Below, one piece after another: positions 26,707-36,020 of a DNA stretch of 64,000 nucleotides (positions are counted from its first letter, which is position 1; each line of letters starts with the position of its first letter). Below the pieces are notes generated by a model. That model was not told the DNA's origin and made no database searches. It saw nothing but the letters and a program-made list of their open reading frames with translations. Source of the stretch: Luteipulveratus mongoliensis (lineage in GTDB: Bacteria > Actinomycetota > Actinomycetes > Actinomycetales > Dermatophilaceae). The DNA is taken from assembly GCF_001190945.1 (NCBI RefSeq), contig NZ_CP011112.1, forward strand, positions 4,278,001 to 4,342,000. Direction: 5' to 3'. The position numbers were made by a program, and so were the translations under genes.

Positions 26707-29148
26707 TCAGTCCGTGGGCGGGTTGGTCGACCCCGGCGGCGGCGCGGTGGAGCCACCGGAGGGAGGCGGACCGCAGATGATGTTGTTGGCGGCCTTGTAC
26801 GTCGTCGTCAGGGTCTCGTTCTTGACGACCGTCCCGCCCTGCTTGACCACGCGCTTCACATCGACGGTGAAGCCACGCTGCGGCGGCACGCGGATACAAC
26901 CCGGGTGGTTGTCGTAGATCGTCTTCGGCTGGGTGAAGCTGCGCTGCGGGCCGGTCGTCGTCTCGACCGTGAAGGTCTTCTTGCCGTAGAAGCGCATCAC
27001 CACCTCGTTGCCCTGGACGCCGGCCTCGATGAGGATCGGTGCACCCGTGGTGTTGGTCCACTTGTTGTCCAGGTCCGGGATCCACAGGGTCGCCTCGCGA
27101 CCCATCGGGTAGCGCGGGATCCAGAACGAGTGCGGTTTGTGCTCATCGAGCTGCACGCCGGCGAAGAACGCCGTGTTGTAGACGGTGGTCGACACCTGTG
27201 ACACGCCACCACCCATCGCGGCCCGCTCATGGCCGTCCTGGATCGTCGGCGCTTCGACGTAGCCCTGCGCAGCGGTCATCTCGCCGCCCAGCGCCTTGAC
27301 CAGGCTGAACTGCTCACCGGCGCCGACGACCTGACCGTTGAGGATGCTGAGCGCGACCCGGATGTTCTTGGTACGCGCCGCGTTGCTCGGACCGGTCGGG
27401 AACCTCGAGCGGAACTCCGACACGACGTTCTTGGCGTCCAGTGCCTGAACCTGCTCGGTCGTCACCTTGGCCTTGACCGGCTTGGTCGCGATCGTGGCGG
27501 TGCGCTCGTCGGTCGTGAGGGCCGCGATCACCGCCGGACCCAGCTTGGCGCGGTCGATCTCGGTGCCGTCGACCGACGGCGTCACCTTCGGCTGCCCGCT
27601 GACCAGCTGGACCTTCGCGTTGCGTGCCGGCGTCGCGAGCTCGGGCTTGAGCGACATGATCTTGTCGGCGAGCTTCTCGCTGTCCAGGGACGGCGTGAGC
27701 TTGCCACCAGAGCTCTTGACGCTGAGCACTGCCGACAGCTGACCTGGCGTGAGCTTGGTACTGACCTTGCCGTCGGTGACCGTCAGGTCGCCCGACATCG
27801 CCTTGTCGCCGAATTCCTTGACGAACCGGTCGATCTCGGCGTTCTTGAGCCGACCCTCGCGCTCGCTGACCTGGGTCGAGAACGCTCGCTTGGCGGGCCA
27901 CTCCTTACCGATCTGGGCGGCCAACGCGTCGGAGTCGACGCCCTGGCCCGGCTTCGAACGTACGACCTCGACCTTGCCGTTCTCGAAGCTCACCTTGCCG
28001 TCGACCGGGTTGCCGGTGATGACCGTACGGGTGGCCTTGTCGATAGCCTCCGCCAGCGTGGCTGGGTTGGCCTTGGTCACGGCGGGCTTGTCCCCACCGC
28101 CGGTGAAGTAACCGAATACGTCACCCGGGCCGAAGCCCCGGTCGGTCAGACCGGCGAGAGACTTCTCGACATCGAGACCGAGCCCGGCCGAGGCCGGCTG
28201 GATCTCGACGCGGTCCTTGTCGAGGCTGACCGTCACGGGCAGCTTGCTGACCTTCGCGGCCTCCGTCGTCAGACGCGCGGCCGCCTCGTCCTTGCCCAGG
28301 CCGCCGACGTCGACGCCGCCCACGGTCGTCCCGGAGGAGATCCGGTCGCCCTCCCAGAGCGCCGTCCCGACGTAACCGAGGATGAGCAGCAGGGCCAGGC
28401 CACCGATGGGCCACCAGATCTTGCGCACCTGACGGCCGGCCGACTTCGGCGGACCGCCCACGGGCGGACCTCCGACCGGCTGCGCGACCCTGGGCTCGTC
28501 GTCGAAGTCGTCGTACTGGTCGTACGGGGCCTGCTGGGTCTGCGGACGCGGCGCGCTGGCAGCAGGACGCGGTGCAGAGGCCGCTGGCCGCGGGGTACTG
28601 GCAGCAGTACGCGGTGCGGTGGCCGCTGGGCGCGGCGCCTGTGCCGCCGGACGAGATTCCTGGGCAGCGGACCGTGCCGTCTGCACGGAGAGCTCGGTGG
28701 TCTCCCCGCTCGAGGCGCGGGCGGGCGTCTGGATAGCGAGCTCGGTGGTCTCGCCCGTCGACGGGGCACGCTTGGCAGGCGCGGGCCTGGAGGGGGCATC
28801 GGTCGAAGGCTGATCCTTCGCCACTGCGGGCTTGGAGGCTTCGCTCTTGGCTGCCGCTGGTTTCGCGGCCGGCTCCTCCTTGACGGGCGCCGGCTCGGAC
28901 GGCTCGCTCTTCGCGGCGGCAGGCTCGGACGGCTCGCTCTTCGCGACTGCCGGCTCGTCCTTCGCAGGCGCTGCCTTGTCCGCCTTGGCGGTCGGCAGCT
29001 GAACGCGTGCAGGTGCGTCTTCTACAGGCACGGTGGGCAGCTTGGTCGCGCCCTTCGCAGCCGTGGACTCCTGCTTCGAGGTGTCAGTGGCAGGCTGCTC
29101 CACCTCGGGCTCGCCGTTTTCGGGCGTGCCCGCGTCGTTCGTGCTCAC
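26707..29148 (-). CDS. VanW-family membrane protein with peptidoglycan-binding-like repeats
   Basis: 813 residues. Residues 1-235 are Ala/Pro/Lys/Glu-rich and disordered, with repeated KSEPSEPA-type units. One membrane helix follows (about 246-268, IWWPIGGLALLLILGYVG). Outside lie two or three PG-binding_4-like modules, then the VanW domain (RTKNIRVALSILNGQVVGAGEQFSLV and GGGVSQVSTTVYNTAFFAGVQLDEH). A Gly/Pro/Thr-rich tail ends it. VanW proteins occur near vancomycin-resistance genes but have no settled biochemical role; a link to the cell wall is likely. Last of a flavin reductase–vanW pair with ATGA overlap. Confidence 0.88.
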   Translation of the reverse strand: MSTNDAGTPENGEPEVEQPATDTSKQESTAAKGATKLPTVPVEDAPARVQLPTAKADKAAPAKDEPAVAKSEPSEPAAAKSEPSEPAPVKEEPAAKPAAAKSEASKPAVAKDQPSTDAPSRPAPAKRAPSTGETTELAIQTPARASSGETTELSVQTARSAAQESRPAAQAPRPAATAPRTAASTPRPAASAPRPAASAPRPQTQQAPYDQYDDFDDEPRVAQPVGGPPVGGPPKSAGRQVRKIWWPIGGLALLLILGYVGTALWEGDRISSGTTVGGVDVGGLGKDEAAARLTTEAAKVSKLPVTVSLDKDRVEIQPASAGLGLDVEKSLAGLTDRGFGPGDVFGYFTGGGDKPAVTKANPATLAEAIDKATRTVITGNPVDGKVSFENGKVEVVRSKPGQGVDSDALAAQIGKEWPAKRAFSTQVSEREGRLKNAEIDRFVKEFGDKAMSGDLTVTDGKVSTKLTPGQLSAVLSVKSSGGKLTPSLDSEKLADKIMSLKPELATPARNAKVQLVSGQPKVTPSVDGTEIDRAKLGPAVIAALTTDERTATIATKPVKAKVTTEQVQALDAKNVVSEFRSRFPTGPSNAARTKNIRVALSILNGQVVGAGEQFSLVKALGGEMTAAQGYVEAPTIQDGHERAAMGGGVSQVSTTVYNTAFFAGVQLDEHKPHSFWIPRYPMGREATLWIPDLDNKWTNTTGAPILIEAGVQGNEVVMRFYGKKTFTVETTTGPQRSFTQPKTIYDNHPGCIRVPPQRGFTVDVKRVVKQGGTVVKNETLTTTYKAANNIICGPPPSGGSTAPPPGSTNPPTD

Positions 29149-29636
29149 GGAAGTGCTCCAAATCGTCCTCGGTAGTAGACCAGGGCGTCCCCGGGGTGCT
29201 CACTGGCCTGAACAGAGAGTACGTGGCCCACGACGAGCGTGTGATCACCTGCCGGATGTGACTGAACTGTCTTGAGCTCCAGCTGGGCCAACGCCTCAGA
29301 CAGCAGCGGTACGCCCGTCACCTCACCCCGGTGGTGCGGCACCCGGTCCAGCTGCCCGTGCAGCGGTCGCCCTCGGGTGGCCAGCCACTGGGCGGTGCCT
29401 CGCGCAGTGGCGGGCAGGATGCTCAGACCCCACACGCCGGCCTCGATGATCGCGTCGTGGAAGCGCGCCTCGCGCTCGACACTGACCAGCATCAGCAGGG
29501 GATCCAAGGAGACCGAGCAGACGGCGTTGGCCGTCATCGCATGGTCGAGATGACCGTCCTGGGTCGTGACGACACTTACACCGGTCGCGAACCGGCTGAC
29601 GGCTCTGCGGTAGTCGCCCTCGTCGACTGATGACAT
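29145..29636 (-). CDS. Flavin reductase domain protein
   Basis: 163 residues, split-barrel FMN-binding fold of the flavin reductase family: YRRAVSRFATGVSVVTTQDG at the N-terminus, HAMTANAVCSVSLDPLLMLVSV as the FMN-binding core, and GDHTLVVGHVLSVQ near the end. Such proteins supply reduced FMN to a monooxygenase or act as small oxidoreductases. The stop overlaps the vanW start by four bases (ATGA), and the gene follows mshB by 1 bp, so mshB–flavin reductase–vanW probably form one transcript. Confidence 0.88.
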   Translation of the reverse strand: MSSVDEGDYRRAVSRFATGVSVVTTQDGHLDHAMTANAVCSVSLDPLLMLVSVEREARFHDAIIEAGVWGLSILPATARGTAQWLATRGRPLHGQLDRVPHHRGEVTGVPLLSEALAQLELKTVQSHPAGDHTLVVGHVLSVQASEHPGDALVYYRGRFGALP

Positions 29637-29637
29637 C

Positions 29638-30558
29638 TCAGACCTCCTCCGTCAGCCCGCGCCGTGCTCCCTCGTTGCCCTTGAGCAGCGACCCGGTCGC
29701 TGGGTCGATCTCGGCAAAACCCTCACGCCCCGCCAGTCGTACGGCGACATCGTTGGACAGCGCGAAGCAGTCATCGAATACGCGAACCTGGGTGCGGTGC
29801 GCACCCAGGGCGGTGCGCTGGGTCGCGACGGCGCTCGGGTCGACCGTGGCGTGCGTGACGACGTCATCAGGTACGACGGACAGCTCGGCCGCGTGGCCCT
29901 CGGGCGGCAGCTCCAGTCGGTCCGCCCGCAGCCGCGCCTCCGGCACGTGCTTCAGCCAGGAACGGTCCTGGCTCGCCCAGGACTGCGGCGTGAGGATCAC
30001 CATCAGCCGTGGTGTCCGCTCCACCAGCTGCACAGCCGCGCGGGTCACCCGGTGCGTCTGGATGTGGTCGGGATGCCCGTATCCGCCGTTGGCGTCATAG
30101 GTCACCACGACATCGGCGTCCACGCGCCGGATGTGCGCGGCGACCGCCTCGGCCGCGTCGTCGAGATCAGCCCGTACGAACGCGGACGGATGCTCGACCG
30201 ACGGCGTACCGGCCATGCCTGAGTCGCGATAACGCGGCAGGGCGCGCTCCGGATCGGCCAGCTGGACCGGGTCGTCGTCCTCGCCGAGGACGACGGAGGA
30301 GGTGACACCGGCGTACGCCATCGCGTCCCGCAGCTCTTCGCGGCGCAGCGCGCCGAGCGGATCCTGCGCATCCGGATCACGCGGCTCCCCGGGCGGGAGC
30401 TCCAGGTGGGCGAGCTCGGGCGGAATGACCTCGCCCTCCTCGCCCAGCGTCATCGTCAGGACATGCACCTCGTCGCCGTCGGCGACGTGGTGCGCCAACG
30501 AGACGCCGGTCCAGAGGGACTCGTCGTCAGGATGCGCGTGGACGAAGAGAAGGCGCAC
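29638..30558 (-). CDS. mshB: GlcNAc-Ins deacetylase of mycothiol synthesis
   Basis: 306 residues, LmbE-like deacetylase. Zinc ligands are in VHAHPDDESLW (H9, D12) and GGYGHPDHIQTHR (His). It deacetylates GlcNAc-inositol, the second committed step of mycothiol synthesis, so the organism makes mycothiol. Full length for MshB and encoded 12 bp downstream of typA on the same strand; mshB also lies close to typA in M. tuberculosis (Rv1165, Rv1170). The overlapping downstream genes suggest a shared transcript. Confidence 0.93.
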   Translation of the reverse strand: MRLLFVHAHPDDESLWTGVSLAHHVADGDEVHVLTMTLGEEGEVIPPELAHLELPPGEPRDPDAQDPLGALRREELRDAMAYAGVTSSVVLGEDDDPVQLADPERALPRYRDSGMAGTPSVEHPSAFVRADLDDAAEAVAAHIRRVDADVVVTYDANGGYGHPDHIQTHRVTRAAVQLVERTPRLMVILTPQSWASQDRSWLKHVPEARLRADRLELPPEGHAAELSVVPDDVVTHATVDPSAVATQRTALGAHRTQVRVFDDCFALSNDVAVRLAGREGFAEIDPATGSLLKGNEGARRGLTEEV

Positions 30559-30570
30559 GGCGACGCTGGC

Positions 30571-32472
30571 TCAGCGGCGGGCGCGAGCCGCCGCCCGGCC
30601 GCGCTCGCTGGCTCCGAGGACGACCTTGCGGATGCGTACGTCTTCGGGGGTGACCTCGACGCACTCGTCCTCGCGGCAGAACTCCAGCGACTGCTCGAGC
30701 GAGAGCTTGCGCGGCGGGATGACCTTCTCGAAGTTGTCAGCCGAGGAGGCGCGCACGTTGGTGAGCTTCTTCTCGCGAGTGATGTTGACGTCCATGTCGT
30801 CCGCACGCGAGTTCTCGCCGACGATCATGCCCTCGTAGACCTCGGTCGTCGGCTCGATGAACAGGATTCCGCGCTCCTGCAGGTTGACCATGGCGTACGC
30901 CGTCACGGCACCCGAGCGGTCGGAGACCAGAGAGCCGGACATGCGCGTCACGATGGGGCCGAACCACGGCTCGTAGCCCTCGAAGACGTGGTGGGCGATG
31001 CCGGTGCCTCGGGTCTCGGTGAGGAACTCGGTGCGGAAGCCGATGAGCCCACGCGAGGGCACCACGAACTCCATCCGGACCCAGCCGGTGCCGTGGTTGG
31101 TCATCTGCTCCATGCGTCCCTTGCGGGCGGCGAGGATCTGGGTGATCGTCCCGAGGTATTCCTCCGGGGTGTCGATCGTGAGCTGCTCGACCGGCTCGTG
31201 CAGCTTGCCGTCGACCTCGCGGGTGACCACCTGTGGCTTGCCCACCGTCAGCTCGTAGCCCTCGCGGCGCATCTGCTCGACCAGGATCGCCAACGCCAGC
31301 TCGCCGCGGCCCTGAACCTCCCACGCGTCCGGACGCTCGGTCGGCAGCACGCGCAGCGACACGTTGCCGACCAGCTCGCGGTCGAGGCGGTCCTTGACCA
31401 GTCGCGCGGTGACCTTGGCGCCGCGCACCTTGCCGGCCAGCGGCGAGGTGTTGGTGCCGATGGTCATGGAGATCGCCGGCTCGTCAACCGTGATGAGCGG
31501 CAGCGGGATCGGGTTGTCGGCGTCAGCCAGGGTCTCGCCGATGGTGATCTCGGGGATACCGGCGACGGCGATGATATCGCCGGGGCCGGCCTTCTCGGCG
31601 GGCTCGCGCTCCAGGCCGCTGGTCATCAGCAGCTCGGTGATCTTGACCTTGGTCTGGCTGCCGTCGTGACGGCACCAGGTGACCTGCTGACCCTTGCGGA
31701 TCTCGCCGTTGTGCACGCGCAGCAGCGCGAGGCGGCCCAGGAAGTTGCTGGAGTCGAGGTTGGTGACGTGCGCCTGCAGCGGCGCACCCTCCTCGTACGA
31801 CGGCGCGGGGATGGTCTCGATGATCGTGCGGAACAGCGGCTCGAGGTCATCGCCGTCCGGCAGACCACCGTCGGCGGGACGGTCGGTCGAGGCGATACCA
31901 GCCTTGGCCGAGGCGTAGACGACCGGGAAGTCCAGCTGGTCGGCGTGGCCCTCGGCATCGTCGAGCAGGTCCATGAAGAGCTCGTAGGTCTCTTCCTCGA
32001 CCTCCTCGATGCGGGAGTCGGGGCGGTCGACCTTGTTGATGCACAGGATCACGGGCATCTCGGCGGCCAGCGCCTTGCGCAGCACGAAGCGGGTCTGCGG
32101 CAGCGGACCCTCAGAGGCGTCCACCAGCAGCACGACACCGTCGACCATGGACAGGCCGCGCTCGACCTCGCCACCGAAGTCGGCGTGGCCAGGGGTGTCG
32201 ATGATGTTGATGGTGATGCCGTCAGGTACGCCCGAGTCGACGGCCGCCTTGCCGCCGTAGTGGATGGCGGTGTTCTTCGCGAGGATGGTGATGCCCTTCT
32301 CGCGCTCCAGGTCGCCGGAGTCCATGACGCGCTCACCGGTGGCTTCGACGGTCTGGCGTTCGCTGAACGCTCCCGTCTGCCGGAGCATCTTGTCGACAAG
32401 GGTCGTCTTGCCGTGGTCAACGTGGGCGACAATGGCGACGTTCCGAACGTCGTTGCGAGACATGCTGGGCAT
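30571..32472 (-). CDS. typA: Ribosome-associated GTPase TypA/BipA
   Basis: 633 residues. G1 is NVAIVAHVDHGKTTL, G3 DTPGHADFGGEVER, G4 NKVD; the C-terminal part shows the BipA signature VPSRGLIGFRTEFLTETRGTG. A translational GTPase that binds the 70S ribosome and aids assembly or stress translation. ATG 32472 and an in-frame ATG at 32463 are both possible; conserved sequence begins right after the second. Divergent from a MarR-type gene. It marks one end of the core syntenic block. Confidence 0.95.
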   Translation of the reverse strand: MPSMSRNDVRNVAIVAHVDHGKTTLVDKMLRQTGAFSERQTVEATGERVMDSGDLEREKGITILAKNTAIHYGGKAAVDSGVPDGITINIIDTPGHADFGGEVERGLSMVDGVVLLVDASEGPLPQTRFVLRKALAAEMPVILCINKVDRPDSRIEEVEEETYELFMDLLDDAEGHADQLDFPVVYASAKAGIASTDRPADGGLPDGDDLEPLFRTIIETIPAPSYEEGAPLQAHVTNLDSSNFLGRLALLRVHNGEIRKGQQVTWCRHDGSQTKVKITELLMTSGLEREPAEKAGPGDIIAVAGIPEITIGETLADADNPIPLPLITVDEPAISMTIGTNTSPLAGKVRGAKVTARLVKDRLDRELVGNVSLRVLPTERPDAWEVQGRGELALAILVEQMRREGYELTVGKPQVVTREVDGKLHEPVEQLTIDTPEEYLGTITQILAARKGRMEQMTNHGTGWVRMEFVVPSRGLIGFRTEFLTETRGTGIAHHVFEGYEPWFGPIVTRMSGSLVSDRSGAVTAYAMVNLQERGILFIEPTTEVYEGMIVGENSRADDMDVNITREKKLTNVRASSADNFEKVIPPRKLSLEQSLEFCREDECVEVTPEDVRIRKVVLGASERGRAAARARR

Positions 32473-32551
32473 GATCCCTAGTGTCTCAGGGTTTTCGGGT
32501 CCCGCTGACCACGGCGTGGGTGGGCCTCGCCACGCCCTCTAACCTGGCGCC

Positions 32552-33037
32552 ATGCACGAGGCGGATCAGGGACGAGGGCTTCGCGCCCACCAGTTGTTCT
32601 ACAACGCGTTCCTGGTGGAGCAACAGGTCGGCACCCTCCTCGCCAAGGCTCTCGAGGGCACGGGGATGACGCCGTCGGAGTTCGCGATCTACTCGGCCAT
32701 CTGGATGCGCGGCGAACCCGTGACGCCGAGCGACCTCGCCGACCAGATCAACCTGCCGCGGTCCACCCTGACCGGTTACCTCAGCACGCTGGAGCGGCGC
32801 GGCCACATCGAGCGGCTGCCCAACCCGGCAGACGGGCGGTCGTCGTACGTCGCACTCACCGCCGCCGGACGCGAGGCTCATCACCAGGCGGCCGACGCGT
32901 CACAGGGCGCGCAGCTCGACCTCAACGAGCGGTTGGGCGCCGACCTGGCCGACGTGCAGCGCTCCGTGCTCACGCTGCACCGCCGGCTGGCCGAGGCGAT
33001 CAGTGCCGACGATCCAGAAACGCGTCCAGCCGGGTGA
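32552..33037 (+). CDS. MarR-family transcriptional regulator
   Basis: 161 residues. The winged helix is clear: TPSDLADQINLPRSTLTGYL (HTH) and LERRGHIERLPNPADGRSSYVALT with the DxRS wing. ATG 32552 follows a TAACCT element (32540-32545) by 6 nt, so it is probably leaderless. The 3' end overlaps that of the convergent secreted hydrolase by 38 bp. Target and ligand unknown; divergent neighbour typA is an unlikely target. Confidence 0.88.
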   Translation: MHEADQGRGLRAHQLFYNAFLVEQQVGTLLAKALEGTGMTPSEFAIYSAIWMRGEPVTPSDLADQINLPRSTLTGYLSTLERRGHIERLPNPADGRSSYVALTAAGREAHHQAADASQGAQLDLNERLGADLADVQRSVLTLHRRLAEAISADDPETRPAG

Positions 33038-34436
33038 TGACCTCCGGGTAATCGACTCCTCGGGACTGGACCGAGTGACCGGCACCCTTGACGAGCATGA
33101 CCTCGCCGTGCGGCGCCTTGTCGAACTCCGTGCGAGCCCACTCCCACGGCGTCGACAGATCGTGGTCGCCAGCCAAGAACAACGTCGGCACCGGCGGGAG
33201 GTTGCGCTTGCCCGAGATCGCGTCGGGCGGCGTGATGCCCCACCCACGGCACAGCTGGACCAGTCCGTTGTCGGTCGCGGTCTCGACGTCGAAGGGGTAC
33301 GTCTGCTTCGGCGACAGCGTGCGCTTCACCTTGGCGATCGCCGCCTCGCGCTGGGCGTACGGCGTGTCACTGTCTCCCCACGGCTCGGCCTGGTCCATGC
33401 ACAGCGTCGCCGCGTGCAGGCCCTGACTGAACTCGGCCGGCGGCACCTCTCCGACGACACCCTGCAGCCAGCCCTGCAGCAGACCGTCGTTGCCGTTGAC
33501 CGCGTCGTGCAGCATGCCTGGGACGAACTCCATCTTGGGCTGGACGACGCTGATCACAGCCATCATGTTGAGCAGCGCCGGGCCGTCGTAGTTCTTCTTG
33601 ACCAGAGTCGCCAGGTCGGCGACCGGGTCGGTCGTACAGCTCAGCTCCTTGCAGACCAGCCCGAGCACGCGGCGTACGGCCGGCATGCTCGCCAGCGACA
33701 GGCTCCCTTCTGGGGTCCAGCGGTGCGGCACCACTGAATCCAGCACGAGGTGGTCGACACCGTGCGGGTAGGTCAGCGCGTAACGCTCGGCGACGTAGCT
33801 GCCGTACGACGTGCCGTCGACGGTCATCGTGCGTACGCCGAGCGCCCGGCGCAGCAGCTCCATGTCGGACACGGTGTCCTGGGTGCCGTAGAACGCGCGG
33901 TCGTTACCGACGATGTCGGAGCACTCCTTGACCGCAGCCTGCGTCGGGGTCACCAGGTCTGACTGGCCCATCTCACGCTGCAGGCCGGGGCAGCTCAGGG
34001 CTGTCGAACCCGTGCCGCGCTGGTCGAACATCACGAGCCGGCGACCGTCCAGCGCCTTCCCGAGCCGCTGCTTGGTCTTGGCGGCGAACGAGACGCCCGG
34101 CTGGCCAGGACCGCCGGTCAGGTTGAGCAGTACGGGTGCGCTCGCCGGGCCGTGCTGGACCGTCACCGGCAGGTCGAGCGTGCGGCCGCGTGGCTTGGCG
34201 TGGTCGACCGGCACCCGCAAGGTGCCGCAGCTGAAGTCCGCGAGCGCCGGATCGGCGCATGGCCTTAAGCCCCGCAGGCCGGGCGCGGAGGCGGTGCTCC
34301 GGTCCATCGACGGTGATGACGCCTTGGCCGGCGAGGCTGAGCATGCGGTCGCAATCGCGACGATGACGGCGAGCACCGCGGCCACGACGAGCGTGGTGCC
34401 GGAGCGGCGGAGAGCGGGTTGGAACGCAGCGGACAT
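33000..34436 (-). CDS. Secreted alpha/beta hydrolase (TAP-like), possible lipoprotein
   Basis: 478 residues. N-terminal hydrophobic segment ends IATACSASP, a degenerate lipobox (Ala at -3), so lipoprotein status is uncertain. The hydrolase domain shows LLNLTGGPGQPGVSF (oxyanion), RLVMFDQRGTGSTAL, the nucleophile in VDGTSYGSYVAERYAL, and a C-terminal LFLAGDHDLSTPWEWAR (Asp) plus GAGHSVQSRG (His). Family members release N-terminal tri- or dipeptides or esters. Start ATG 34436 has AGGAGGT close upstream. Its stop region overlaps the MarR gene. Confidence 0.87.
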   Translation of the reverse strand: MSAAFQPALRRSGTTLVVAAVLAVIVAIATACSASPAKASSPSMDRSTASAPGLRGLRPCADPALADFSCGTLRVPVDHAKPRGRTLDLPVTVQHGPASAPVLLNLTGGPGQPGVSFAAKTKQRLGKALDGRRLVMFDQRGTGSTALSCPGLQREMGQSDLVTPTQAAVKECSDIVGNDRAFYGTQDTVSDMELLRRALGVRTMTVDGTSYGSYVAERYALTYPHGVDHLVLDSVVPHRWTPEGSLSLASMPAVRRVLGLVCKELSCTTDPVADLATLVKKNYDGPALLNMMAVISVVQPKMEFVPGMLHDAVNGNDGLLQGWLQGVVGEVPPAEFSQGLHAATLCMDQAEPWGDSDTPYAQREAAIAKVKRTLSPKQTYPFDVETATDNGLVQLCRGWGITPPDAISGKRNLPPVPTLFLAGDHDLSTPWEWARTEFDKAPHGEVMLVKGAGHSVQSRGVDYPEVITRLDAFLDRRH

Positions 34437-34529
34437 CCGGACCTCCTCAGGTCGAGTCCACGCTAGAGCAAACTAGTTCGAGCCCGAACCATCGTGACGG
34501 ATTCGTGACCCGGTTGACTGCGAACGCGC

Positions 34530-35471
34530 TCAGCGCTGGGTCGGGTCCGACCGGCGCGGGAGCCGGGCCTGAGGCGCCGGCTGGTGCTGCGGCGGCTGCG
34601 GCTGCGGGTTCTGCGGCGGCAGCTGCGGGGGCGGGCCCTGCTGCTGCGGCGGCTCCCAGCCCTGAGGCGGCGGCTGGTGTGGCGCCCACGGCTGAGCGGG
34701 AGGGGCGTACGGCTGCTGGGCAGGAGGGCCGGCGTACGGCTGCTGGGCGGGAGCGGCGTACGGCTGCTGTACGGGCGCGCCCTGCCAGGGGGCGGCGTAC
34801 GGCTGCTGCATGGGAGCGCCTTGCGGCCAACCGGGCGCCTGCAGCTGCTGCTGCGACTGCGGTGACGTCGAGGCCTTCAGCTTGGCGATGCCGTAGAGCA
34901 GGAATGCGCCGACGAAGGTGCCGCTGACCAGGCCGGCCACGACTCCGGGATAGGAGCCTTCGCTCGGATCCATGAAGTCGTAGATCGGGCTGCCCCAGCT
35001 GGAGCGGTCGCTGAAACCGTCGGACACGGAGTACCAGACGAGGTAGATCGAGGGCAGGAGCACCCACAGGAACGGGTACCACCAGCGGCTGCGGTTCTGG
35101 CTGCGGCCGACGAAGCACCAGTCGATGACCACGAGGGTCGGTGTCACGACGTGCGTCAGCAGGTCCTTGGTCTCAGAGGTGTCGCCGCCGATCACCCCGA
35201 CGTAGGTGCAGCCGACCACGATCAGCAGCACCGTCATCGCGCCGCGGATCACGGCTGTGCCCAGCTCGCGGTGCGTGGACAGGCCGTAGAGCAGGCCGAC
35301 GACGGCGATCAGCGCGTAGACGATCGATGCCAGGAAGTTGCCGCTCTGGGTGAGGAAGATGAACTCGTCCGGGTCGTGCCCGTAGAGCCACCACCCGGTG
35401 AAGGCACACGCCGCGATGGCCAGCCGCCAGATCGTGGTGCCCACCACGGCACCGGGATGGATCGTCTGCAT
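34530..35471 (-). CDS. Pr6Pr-family membrane protein with QPYA-repeat tail
   Basis: 313 residues. About six membrane helices fill residues 1-205 (for example LAIAACAFTGWWLYG, FLASIVYALIAVVGLLYGL, PYVGVIGG-like loops, WVLLPSIYLVWYSVSDG), the Pr6Pr layout. The C-terminal ~105 residues are Gln/Pro/Ala-rich with repeated QQPYA units, mirrored in DNA by repeated GGCGTACGGCTGCTG on the plus strand. Such tails are common on actinobacterial membrane proteins and may mediate protein contacts. Function unknown. Confidence 0.75.
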   Translation of the reverse strand: MQTIHPGAVVGTTIWRLAIAACAFTGWWLYGHDPDEFIFLTQSGNFLASIVYALIAVVGLLYGLSTHRELGTAVIRGAMTVLLIVVGCTYVGVIGGDTSETKDLLTHVVTPTLVVIDWCFVGRSQNRSRWWYPFLWVLLPSIYLVWYSVSDGFSDRSSWGSPIYDFMDPSEGSYPGVVAGLVSGTFVGAFLLYGIAKLKASTSPQSQQQLQAPGWPQGAPMQQPYAAPWQGAPVQQPYAAPAQQPYAGPPAQQPYAPPAQPWAPHQPPPQGWEPPQQQGPPPQLPPQNPQPQPPQHQPAPQARLPRRSDPTQR

Positions 35472-35579
35472 CGTGTCCCCTCGGCTCTCGTCGCACCGCG
35501 CGACACCTGACTCAGCGCCACAGCATGGCGCACGGTCCGACGTCTGCGGCGGCTGCGGGGTTCACCGGCGCAGCGAGAG

Positions 35580-36020
35580 TCAGCGCAGGTGGGTCTCCAC
35601 CGCGCGGATCACAGGAAGGTCATCGGGCAGCCAGTCGACGTCGTACAGGTCCTGCTTGGTCAGCCATCGCACCTGGTCGTGCTCGGCGACGGGCCGCGCC
35701 TCGCCGTGGGTCACGCGGGCGAGCCGGACATGCATGGCGTACGACTCTCCGAGCGGCCAGGCGCCGACCTCACCGTTGGTCGTGAGCGGCCCTGGGACAG
35801 CCACGCCGAGCTCGATGTGCACGTCTAGCTCTTCCTCGAGCTCGCGGTGCACCGCCTCGACCAGCGTCTCTCCCTCCTCGACCTTGCCGCCGGGGAGCTC
35901 CCAGCCCCCGGCGAGGTGGGACGGTTCGGTACGCCGCGCGGCGAGCAGGCGGGTGGGCTGGTCGAGATCATCAACGAGGGCCGCACCGACCACGAGTCTT
36001 CTGGACACGACCGCGAGCAT
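35580..36020 (-). CDS. NUDIX hydrolase (MutT-like) with altered box
   Basis: 146 residues. The Nudix box spans residues 45-67 (GKVEEGE…RELEEELDV), with the metal-binding Glu residues intact. The Gly near its end is replaced by Asp (position 66). MutT-type enzymes remove pyrophosphate from oxidised dNTPs such as 8-oxo-dGTP; WELPGGK and the short length favour that class. Start ATG 36020 has no strong Shine-Dalgarno. Confidence 0.85.
   Translation of the reverse strand: MLAVVSRRLVVGAALVDDLDQPTRLLAARRTEPSHLAGGWELPGGKVEEGETLVEAVHRELEEELDVHIELGVAVPGPLTTNGEVGAWPLGESYAMHVRLARVTHGEARPVAEHDQVRWLTKQDLYDVDWLPDDLPVIRAVETHLR

Noticed and set aside
27229-32481. Long open frames on the plus strand opposite vanW and typA
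   Set aside because: They mirror the codon positions of the strongly supported minus-strand genes; such antisense frames are expected at this GC content and their translations are compositionally odd with no recognised domains.
34590-34830. Minisatellite with regulatory role
   Set aside because: The repeated 15-base words are in frame inside the Pr6Pr-family gene and are explained by its QQPYA protein repeats.
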